Origin: Phycisphaera sp.
Lineage (GTDB): Bacteria > Planctomycetota > Phycisphaerae > Phycisphaerales > Phycisphaeraceae
Assembly (NCBI GenBank): GCA_029287335.1
Contig: JARFRI010000402.1
Span: 1 to 7,082, forward strand
DNA: 7,082 nucleotides
Direction: 5' to 3'
Position numbers and translations under genes: made by a program
Notes under the pieces: generated by a model
What the model saw: the letters and a program-made list of their open reading frames with translations, nothing else
Told to the model about the DNA's origin: nothing
The model's database searches: none
Part shown: piece by piece, positions 1 through 5,297 of the stretch
Numbering within the stretch: the stretch's first letter is position 1
Layout of the letters: every line of letters begins with the position of its first letter

Positions 1-185
1 CATCCGTTCCCGACCCAACGTTGCCCGAAAACCTGGCGCGGGCGCACGGCCGAGGCCTGCTGATGATGCGCACGTTCTTTGATGATGTCCGCTTCAACAA
101 GCTCGGCAACGTCGTGACATTGACCGTCAAGAACCGCCATCAAGTCTGCGGCGAAAGTACCGGGTCCGTCGAAAATGCGGCGTGA
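1..185 (+). CDS. RsbW/SpoIIAB-like anti-sigma factor ATPase, C-terminal part
   Basis: This is the last 60 codons of a gene that starts left of the window; the reading frame begins at base 3 and stops with TGA at 183-185. The visible protein starts SVPDPTLPENLARAHGRGLL and continues MMRTFFDDVRF, then GNVVTLTVKN. The DPTLPEN...HGRGL.LM block is the G2-type ATP-lid motif of the HATPase_c_2 (GHKL) family. The G-N-x-V-x-L-x-V-K strand that follows is the usual end of that fold. Family members are small cytosolic serine kinases that bind sigma factors or phosphorylate anti-anti-sigma (STAS) proteins in partner-switching systems. The N-box and ATP-binding Asn/Asp lie outside the window, so activity cannot be judged. 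A polar tail of about 14 residues follows the last strand. The sigma partner is unknown. It converges on the next gene and shares a terminator with it. Confidence 0.82.
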   Translation, partial: SVPDPTLPENLARAHGRGLLMMRTFFDDVRFNKLGNVVTLTVKNRHQVCGESTGSVENAA

Positions 186-209
186 ATTGGATCGATGATT
201 TAGTAATAG

Positions 210-240
210 AAAAACCCCGCCATCACGGCGGGGTTTTGTT
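210..240. terminator. Bidirectional rho-independent terminator
   Basis: A perfect 11-bp inverted repeat (211-221 AAAACCCCGCC, 227-237 GGCGGGGTTTT) surrounds a 5-base loop. The core stem is seven G-C pairs. It is followed by TTTTGTT on the plus strand and by TTTTTCTATT on the minus strand. It lies between two convergent genes, 25 bases past the stop at 185 and 22 bases past the minus-strand stop at 262, so it most likely ends both transcripts. Confidence 0.92.
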
Positions 241-261
241 CTGTGCTTAGTTATGCCGCTT

Positions 262-1131
262 TTACTTGCGCTCTTGGGTTTGCTTGACCTTCATGGGCAT
301 GGTCGCGGTCATCTTCATGGCCTGCTGGCCGTTGGCGGTCATCTCCATGTTCATATCCATGTCGCCCTCAAAGTCTTGGGCGGTCGTGTAGTTGGTCAGG
401 TTGCGGTAGATCGAGCCATCGCCCTTCATCTTGATGGAGATGTTCACCTTGGTCGTTGGCTCGGGTGACATGTCCATCGTGATGGTGCCGTCCATCTTGA
501 AGTCGAGGACCGCGATGAGCTTGCCGTCTTCTTTCTTCAGATCGACCATCTCGAAGGCCATCTCGCCCTCAAACTTCGCGCCGGGGATACCGCTTTGGCC
601 CATGAAGGCCTGCATCATTTCGTCTTCGATTTTCCACTTGTCGCCAACGCCGACCGGCTTGTCGGGGAACACCATGCGGGGATCGACATAGCCCGCGTTC
701 TTGATCATGTCTTTGGCCTCATCGGGAAGCGCTGCGCCTTCGACTTCCGTCTCCCAGCCGTCGGCGGTCTTGGTCTGGGTCAAGATCGCGCCCTGCATGT
801 TCGTATCTTCCTGCTCATTGGTCTGACCAAACATCGTCGTCTTGGAAACAGACTTGGCTTTGACAAACTTGCTTTGAATTTTCGTCGGCGTGCCTTCGGT
901 GACTTCGAGGATCTTCTGCTCGATGACGTTGGTCGAGTCGGTTTCCATTTGGCCCTGGAGGACCTGGCCCTGCACGCTCATGTTCAAGGTGCCTGGGTCG
1001 GTGTCGGTCTCGACGGTCGCGACGATGGTTTCGCCGGCCTCTGGCGCGGGGCCGCGGAGATCGACTTTTTCACTGAGCGCGGGCAGCGCGAGCAGCAAGG
1101 CGAGGGTGGTGGCAGCGATTTTTAGACGCAT
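262..1131 (-). CDS. Exported methionine-rich protein of unknown function
   Basis: This encodes 289 residues. The start has a hydrophobic Sec signal (MRLKIAATTLALLLALPALS, probable cut after residue 20) with no lipobox Cys, so the product is likely periplasmic or secreted. The body has few Cys and alternates polar and hydrophobic residues, suggesting a beta-sheet fold. A VFPDKPVGVGDKW segment (residues 154-166) resembles the 'P-x-K-x-V-x-x-G-D-x-W' turn seen in exported proteins such as DUF6263; I recall this from memory and hold it loosely. Residues 213-280 contain 12 Met, many alternating (GDMDMNMEM, KMTATMPM). The start fits a weak GGAAAG ribosome site at 1139-1144, seven bases upstream. 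It lies 112 bp after the M20 dipeptidase gene on the same strand and ends at the shared terminator. No enzymatic motif is visible and the role is unknown. Confidence 0.85.
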   Translation of the reverse strand: MRLKIAATTLALLLALPALSEKVDLRGPAPEAGETIVATVETDTDPGTLNMSVQGQVLQGQMETDSTNVIEQKILEVTEGTPTKIQSKFVKAKSVSKTTMFGQTNEQEDTNMQGAILTQTKTADGWETEVEGAALPDEAKDMIKNAGYVDPRMVFPDKPVGVGDKWKIEDEMMQAFMGQSGIPGAKFEGEMAFEMVDLKKEDGKLIAVLDFKMDGTITMDMSPEPTTKVNISIKMKGDGSIYRNLTNYTTAQDFEGDMDMNMEMTANGQQAMKMTATMPMKVKQTQERK

Positions 1132-1243
1132 GGGGTGTCTTTCCGTGAGGTGTTGCGGGGCATCTGCAGAGCCGAAGCGATACCGGGCACTTGGCCAAGG
1201 GTTGCACGATTGTAAGGGATCGGTGGTTCAGATAACGAAAAAA

Positions 1244-2647
1244 TCAAGCGCCGATTTCCGAGCCCAGCGACGCGAGCAGGGCGGCGTGGCACTTACAGCC
1301 CAGTAAAAAGCGGTCCAGGCCGAAGTGCTCGTTGGGGCTGTGGATGCTGTCGGAGTTGAGCCCAAAGCCGATGAGCAGGGTGTCCAGGCCCAGTTGGGTC
1401 TTGAAGTCTGCGACGACAGGGATCGTCGCGCCTTCACGGACGAGCACGGGCGGCTTGCCGGTGACCTGCTTGATTGCGCGTGAGGCGGCATCGACCCACG
1501 GGCTGTCGGTCGGCGTGGCGACGGGGTGTGCCTCGCCGTGGTGATGCAGTTCCCATCGGCAGTCGCCGACGTCTTGATCGTTGATCCATTTTTCAAACGA
1601 CGCCGCTACCTTCTTGGGGTCCATGTTGGCGGGTATGCGGAAGCTGACCTTCGCGCCGGCGAACGCGGGAATGACGGTCTTGGCGCCCTCACCCATGTAC
1701 CCGCCGTAGAGGCCGTTGACATCGCAGCTTGGTCGTGCCCAGCGGCGCTCCAGGGTGCTGTAGCCTGCTTCGCCGAAGGGCTTGGCCCCGACGTCGCCGA
1801 GATATTGCGATTCATCGAAGCCCAGTTGCTTCCACGCCGCTCGTTCGGAATCTTCCGGGGGCGCGACGTCATCGTAGAACCCGGGGATGGTGACGCGGTT
1901 GTTGTCGTCAAAGAGTTTGCCAAGCGTGCGGGCGAGCAGGGTGGCGGGGTTGGCAAGGGTGCCTCCGTAGACGCCCGAGTGCAGGTCGCGGGATGGGCCG
2001 TGGAGTTTGAGGTCGTAGTAAACCAGTCCGCGCAGGGCGTAGGTGATCGCGGGGGCCGGGCCATCGACGCCTTCCCACATGCTCGTATCGCTGACCACGC
2101 AAAGGTCTGCTTTCAATAGCTCGGCATGCTGCTCAAGCACCTTCGGCAGCGTCACACTGCCACACTCTTCTTCGCCCTCGATGAGCAGCGTGACGTGACA
2201 GGGCAGCTTGCGCCCCGTCTCAAGGTAGGCACGCATCGCCTCGACGAACATCATCACCTGCCCCTTGTCGTCGCAGGCCCCGCGCGCATAGACCTTGCCG
2301 TCGCGGATCGTCGGCTCAAAAGCGGGCGTGGTCCATAGGTTCAGCGGGTCGGGCGGCTGCACGTCGTAGTGCCCGTAAAACAACACGCGCGGCGCGTTGA
2401 TGTTTTCGACGATCGCGTTAGTCGAGCGGGCGACCACGACGGGGTGCCCGCCGGCCTCGATGACATCGACATCGAGTTTGAGTTGTTTTAAATCATCTGA
2501 TACCCATGATGCGGCCTTGCGGACATCAGCCGCGTAGGCCGGGTCGGTGCTGACGCTGGGGATCGCCAGCAGATCGCACATGCGCTGCACCGCGTGGTGG
2601 TGGTCGGCATCAAGGTGGTCGAGGAGGGGTTGCAGTTCAGTTGTCAT
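1244..2647 (-). CDS. M20 family metallo-dipeptidase (CNDP-like)
   Basis: This is a 467-residue cytosolic zinc dipeptidase of the M20/CNDP type, which cleaves dipeptides and other short peptides. The di-metal site is complete: His93 and Asp95 in GHYDVQP, bridging Asp126 in ACDDKGQ, catalytic Glu160 with Glu161 in EGEEECGS, Asp187 in VSDTSMW, and His441 in SPNEHFGL. His223 (DLHSGVYGG), Arg337 (SFRIPAN) and the REGATIPVV loop (404-412) match the dimerisation-domain and substrate-binding elements of the family. Length and order match the CNDP2/bacterial dipeptidase group; true substrates cannot be read from sequence. The start at 2647 gives MTTELQPLL, a normal family N-terminus. An upstream in-frame ATG at 2734 would add 29 basic residues encoded by the Rieske gene and is rejected. 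The start overlaps the upstream Rieske gene by 11 bp, so translation is probably coupled. The ribosome site is weak (GAGAAAC). Confidence 0.95.
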   Translation of the reverse strand: MTTELQPLLDHLDADHHHAVQRMCDLLAIPSVSTDPAYAADVRKAASWVSDDLKQLKLDVDVIEAGGHPVVVARSTNAIVENINAPRVLFYGHYDVQPPDPLNLWTTPAFEPTIRDGKVYARGACDDKGQVMMFVEAMRAYLETGRKLPCHVTLLIEGEEECGSVTLPKVLEQHAELLKADLCVVSDTSMWEGVDGPAPAITYALRGLVYYDLKLHGPSRDLHSGVYGGTLANPATLLARTLGKLFDDNNRVTIPGFYDDVAPPEDSERAAWKQLGFDESQYLGDVGAKPFGEAGYSTLERRWARPSCDVNGLYGGYMGEGAKTVIPAFAGAKVSFRIPANMDPKKVAASFEKWINDQDVGDCRWELHHHGEAHPVATPTDSPWVDAASRAIKQVTGKPPVLVREGATIPVVADFKTQLGLDTLLIGFGLNSDSIHSPNEHFGLDRFLLGCKCHAALLASLGSEIGA

Positions 2648-2966
2648 CTTGTTTCTCAATAGCGACCTGCACCTTGCCCGCTTCAATCCGTACTGGATAT
2701 GTCGGCACAGGCGGCTCGAACTCGGGGTATTCAAGGTTGGTGCCGGTCTTCAGGTTGTAGGCGTAGCCGTGGTACGGGCAGGTGATCGTGATGCCGCGCA
2801 CTTCGCCCTCTTCAAGCGGTCGGCCAGCGTGCGGGCACTGGTTGGCGATGGCGTAAGGCTGTCCATCGACATTCAGCACGACGAGGGCCTTGCCCGCGAC
2901 GCTCGTACAAAGACGACCACCAGTGGGCAGTTCGTCCGCGTCGGCGATATCAGTCCAGTCACTCAT
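2637..2966 (-). CDS. Small Rieske-type [2Fe-2S] ferredoxin
   Basis: This encodes a 109-residue soluble single-domain Rieske protein. The cluster motif C-x-H-x16-C-x2-H is intact: Cys44, His46 (QCPHAG), Cys63 and His66 (TCPYHGYAY), as in NirD-like and dioxygenase-ferredoxin (BphF-like) proteins. There is no signal peptide or membrane anchor, so it is cytosolic and not a cytochrome bc1 subunit. Such proteins pass electrons to oxygenases or act as reductase subunits, but no oxygenase or reductase gene is in the window, so the partner is unknown. The start MSDWTDIADADEL is typical of the family. An ATG three codons upstream (2975, adding MVL) sits closer to a GGAT ribosome-like site and is a real alternative. 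The longer in-frame extension to 3122 would run through the divergent gene and is rejected. It overlaps the following dipeptidase gene by 11 bp. Confidence 0.93.
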   Translation of the reverse strand: MSDWTDIADADELPTGGRLCTSVAGKALVVLNVDGQPYAIANQCPHAGRPLEEGEVRGITITCPYHGYAYNLKTGTNLEYPEFEPPVPTYPVRIEAGKVQVAIEKQDDN

Positions 2967-2983
2967 CAGGACCATCTTATCCG

Positions 2984-3008
2984 CTACGCCCACGGCGAAT
3001 CGGCGTAG
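2984..3008. promoter_or_regulatory. Inverted repeat in the divergent gap (possible operator)
   Basis: CTACGCC (2984-2990) and GGCGTAG (3002-3008) are perfect 7-bp arms 11 bases apart. The symmetry nearly extends to ATCC/GGAT outside the arms, broken by an extra GC on the left. It lies in the 51-bp gap between the divergent Rieske (minus) and 3018 (plus) genes, and the right arm overlaps the plus gene's AGGA ribosome site (3007-3010). It could bind a regulator or form an mRNA hairpin over that site. The symmetry is seen; the role is inferred, and a repeat this short could arise by chance. Confidence 0.35.
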
Positions 3009-3017
3009 GATGCCTCT

Positions 3018-3887
3018 ATGCAACCAGGCAGGACGACCGGACAGACCGACTACACCGCAGTGACCCTGCAACTGGCCGCCAAGGCGCTGGCCAGCGCAAC
3101 GGACTCGGCCCCCCACCGACAACGCGAGGGCGAATTGCGCTGGCCGATTGCCAACGCGCTGCCCGCGGCGCGGATACTTGTGGATCAGTCTGCGATTGGA
3201 GACGCATCGCTACTGAACGGTGCCGCAAAATCACTGGTGCAAACGCTCGCCGAGGACACGGGCAAGGTGACCGATGGCTTTGGCCACGCCCGTCCAAGCT
3301 ACGCGCTGCTCGCCATCCACCTGCTCGGCAGCGCCGCACGTCTGACCAACGACCAAGACACACTTGAGCGCACCAAACAAGCCGCGATCAGCCTGCTCAA
3401 CCGTAATCCTCAACAGACCGGTCCGCCCGACCCGCGCCTGGCCATCTGGCGTCGCCTCATCGCCCGGCAGCACGGGCTGCACGAAGCCGAGGAATTGCCC
3501 CTGCCCAACATCGACCCCGCGCCGCTGATCCCGCTGGGACTCAACGACCTCATCGATAGCTGGACCTACTACGAACTCGTCGGTCTGCACGGCCTACACC
3601 TCTGTCAACAGATCGAACCCGACGACACGCTGGCCCAATCCGTCCGCTCCGCAACGCTTTATCACCTGGGCCATACCCAGCCCGACTACACCACCTACCA
3701 GCCCTGGGGCTTGGCCGCGTTCGCCTCGGAAGCGCAGACCGCCGTCTTTGCCGAGCAGCAGTTGCACGATGTCGCCACACACCTGAGTATTGAGGGCCCC
3801 GGGGGCGCGGTCTTGCCCGCGCTGCTGCTCGCGGACAACGCCGCAGCGATGTCGGGTACCCTTACTAAGGTTTGGCAGCGCATTTGA
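3018..3887 (+). CDS. Hypothetical helical protein, first gene of a pair
   Basis: This encodes 289 residues I do not recognise. There is no signal peptide or membrane segment, so it is probably cytosolic. The sequence reads as repeated amphipathic helices rich in Ala, Leu and Gln (for example 95-110, 180-197 and 230-256). Aromatic/His-rich helix starts such as DGFGHARPSYALLAIHLLG and SWTYYELVGLHGLHLCQQ resemble alpha/alpha-toroid or TPR-like helical-hairpin proteins, but no catalytic motif is clear. The start is set by TAGGA at 3006-3010, seven bases before ATG. The divergent Rieske gene lies 51 bp upstream. The next gene begins 15 bp after the stop with its own strong ribosome site, so the two probably share a transcript. 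Codon use has the same GC-rich style as its neighbours, with no sign of transfer. Likely a lineage-restricted protein. Confidence 0.78.
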   Translation: MQPGRTTGQTDYTAVTLQLAAKALASATDSAPHRQREGELRWPIANALPAARILVDQSAIGDASLLNGAAKSLVQTLAEDTGKVTDGFGHARPSYALLAIHLLGSAARLTNDQDTLERTKQAAISLLNRNPQQTGPPDPRLAIWRRLIARQHGLHEAEELPLPNIDPAPLIPLGLNDLIDSWTYYELVGLHGLHLCQQIEPDDTLAQSVRSATLYHLGHTQPDYTTYQPWGLAAFASEAQTAVFAEQQLHDVATHLSIEGPGGAVLPALLLADNAAAMSGTLTKVWQRI

Positions 3888-3891
3888 GCAC

Positions 3892-3897
3892 GGAGGG
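3892..3897 (+). promoter_or_regulatory. Strong Shine-Dalgarno (GGAGGG) for the exported Trx-like gene
   Basis: GGAGGG ends five bases before ATG 3903 and lies between the stop of the upstream gene (3885-3887) and this start. It fixes the start codon and supports independent, efficient translation within a two-gene transcript. Confidence 0.85.
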
Positions 3898-3902
3898 TCA
3901 CG

Positions 3903-5201
3903 ATGAAGCGCTTCAGTAGAATATTTGACACCAGCGGACGGGGGCTATTGATGGGCTGCCTCGTCGCTGGTTCGTTTGGCTTGGCCATGTCGAGCCTGGC
4001 TCAGGATGACCCGGCACCGGTCGCCGGCGATGAGGCCGACGCGACGGAAGAGGTCTTGCTGGAAGAGGAACAAGCCCGTTCTGAGCAAGCCGCATTGGAC
4101 TCCGAACTCGCCAGCGCCAAGCGCTTCGAGGCCGAACTCGATGCGCTGCTGCTGGCCAACGGCCAACTCGATGGGGTACAGGAAGACGCGTCCGCAAAAC
4201 TGCGCAGCCTGGCCACACGCTGCGGCATCCTCGCCAACAGCGCGATGCACGAAGAGGTCCGCCTTGTGCTGCTGAACTACCAGGCCCGAGCCTTGGCAGC
4301 ATTGGCCTCGCTCGTCCCCGTCGGCCAAGCGCAAGACGCCGGCTGGATCGAGCAGCTCAACGACACCGCACAGCAAATCGCCGCGGTCGACCTGCCCGGC
4401 GCGCTCCCGGCCGCGGACTACTGGCTGTTGATCGGAGAAACCCAGCGAGGATTCATCAACAGGACACAGGCTCAGCGACAGGTCCATTTCGAAGAATTGC
4501 TCAACCTCTTTATCGAGAAGCACGCACAAGACCCCGACGCCACCGAGTACCTCATCGATACCCGTCTATCGCTTGCTCAACTGATGGACCAACGCGGTGC
4601 TCAGCGCGATGCAAAAAAACAACTCGACCAGATCGGCAAGCTCCCTGCCCACAGCCCGCGCCTTGGCGAGGTCAAGCGCCTGCGCGCGAGCGTCGCAAGA
4701 CTTGGCAAGCCCATCGCGTTTGAGTCGATCTCAACCCAGCTCTCCCGCTGGCGTGTGTCGGATCACTCGGGCAAGCCGGTATTGATCCATGTCTATGCCG
4801 ACAGCGTTGAGCCGTCGGTGCGGATGATCGATGTGATCAGCCGATCGATCGTTGAGGGCTCGCTCAGCGGTTTCGCGGTCGTCTCGCTTCGCGTCGGTGA
4901 GCCGACCGCGGGTACCGCCACGCCGCCTTGGCCGACCCTGCCGGTGCAGCTTGAGCCCGACGGCGTCCTCGACCTGCTCGGCGTCAAGGCCGTGCCGACG
5001 CTCGCATGGCTTGACGAACAAGGCAAGCTGGCCTCCATCGGCACCACCGTCGCGGTCTTGAATCAGCTCGATGCGATCATTCCCAAAGCACAAGAAGAAT
5101 CCGCGGCTGATGCAGAACCCGACACCGACGCTGACCCGCCATCAGACCCCGACCCGCCAACCGAACCCAAAGATGCGGATGTAGATAAGTTCCCTTTTTG
5201 A
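3903..5201 (+). CDS. Exported coiled-coil/thioredoxin-like protein lacking CXXC
   Basis: This encodes 432 residues. A signal sequence covers residues 1-33 (hydrophobic 15-30, probable cut at SLA-Q), giving an envelope or secreted protein. An acidic, Glu/Ala-rich helix with coiled-coil character follows (about 43-85), then a mainly helical middle (95-265). A C-terminal thioredoxin-like domain spans about 290-395: strand KPVLIHVYAD, then the active-site position, then VKAVPTLAWLDEQGKL with the cis-Pro loop (Pro365) and a G-K turn typical of Trx/TlpA proteins. At the CXXC position the sequence is V302-E-P-S305: both Cys are gone while the Pro is kept, so disulfide chemistry is not expected. The tail (400-432) is rich in Asp and Pro. 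It lies 15 bp after the hypothetical gene and probably acts with it. A structural, chaperone-like or binding role is inferred; the function is unknown. Confidence 0.85.
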   Translation: MKRFSRIFDTSGRGLLMGCLVAGSFGLAMSSLAQDDPAPVAGDEADATEEVLLEEEQARSEQAALDSELASAKRFEAELDALLLANGQLDGVQEDASAKLRSLATRCGILANSAMHEEVRLVLLNYQARALAALASLVPVGQAQDAGWIEQLNDTAQQIAAVDLPGALPAADYWLLIGETQRGFINRTQAQRQVHFEELLNLFIEKHAQDPDATEYLIDTRLSLAQLMDQRGAQRDAKKQLDQIGKLPAHSPRLGEVKRLRASVARLGKPIAFESISTQLSRWRVSDHSGKPVLIHVYADSVEPSVRMIDVISRSIVEGSLSGFAVVSLRVGEPTAGTATPPWPTLPVQLEPDGVLDLLGVKAVPTLAWLDEQGKLASIGTTVAVLNQLDAIIPKAQEESAADAEPDTDADPPSDPDPPTEPKDADVDKFPF

Positions 5202-5216
5202 TTAATTTTCCGACAA

Positions 5217-5228
5217 TCATTTAAATGA
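5217..5228. promoter_or_regulatory. Perfect 12-bp palindrome upstream of pckG
   Basis: TCATTTAAATGA is a perfect palindrome 70 bp before the pckG start. It covers the possible -35 hexamer. Its TTTAAA core recurs in a second dyad at 5258-5272, with centres about 42 bp (roughly four helical turns) apart. The symmetry is seen directly; regulator binding is inferred. Confidence 0.4.
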
Positions 5229-5249
5229 GATGCTGGGGTCGTCTATAGT
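5220..5249 (+). promoter_or_regulatory. Candidate sigma70-type promoter for pckG
   Basis: TATAGT (5244-5249) differs from the consensus -10 at one base. TTTAAA (5220-5225), 18 bases upstream, matches four of six -35 positions. Transcription would start near 5256 and leave a leader of about 40 nt. The gap 5202-5297 has no obvious terminator, so read-through from the upstream gene is also possible. Confidence 0.4.
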
Positions 5250-5257
5250 AGGTTCAG

Positions 5258-5272
5258 AGGCTTTTAAAGCCT
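5258..5272. promoter_or_regulatory. 15-base dyad just after the pckG -10
   Basis: AGGCTTTTAAAGCCT has perfect 7-bp arms around one central T. It begins about nine bases after the candidate -10, where a repressor operator would often sit. With almost no loop it makes a poor RNA hairpin, so a DNA-binding role is more likely than attenuation. The function is inferred. Confidence 0.42.
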
Positions 5273-5285
5273 TGATTGCCTGCTT

Positions 5286-5291
5286 AAGGAG
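5286..5291 (+). promoter_or_regulatory. Strong Shine-Dalgarno (AAGGAG) for pckG
   Basis: AAGGAG lies six bases before ATG 5298 and fixes this start over later in-frame ATGs at codons 10 and 13. Confidence 0.88.
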
Positions 5292-5297
5292 CCCGCA

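Noticed and set aside
595..1125. A 176-codon plus-strand open frame opposite the exported protein gene
   Set aside because: The opposite strand has a clean signal peptide and a gene-like composition; this frame has neither.
1209..1214. Minus-strand TACAAT as a -10 for the exported protein gene
   Set aside because: The hexamer is good, but no acceptable -35 lies 16-18 bases upstream, so I do not call a promoter.
1232..1256. Possible terminator after the dipeptidase stop (minus-strand T-run)
   Set aside because: The only stem is about five weak A-T-rich pairs (AAATC/GATTT), too poor for an intrinsic terminator.
1526..2119. A 197-codon plus-strand open frame opposite the M20 dipeptidase
   Set aside because: It is a shadow of the real gene: it has no recognisable domain, and the opposite strand carries every M20 metal ligand.
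2967..3122. In-frame N-terminal extension of the Rieske gene
   Set aside because: It would run across the divergent gap and into the plus-strand gene, and its Arg/Gly-rich residues do not belong to a Rieske domain.
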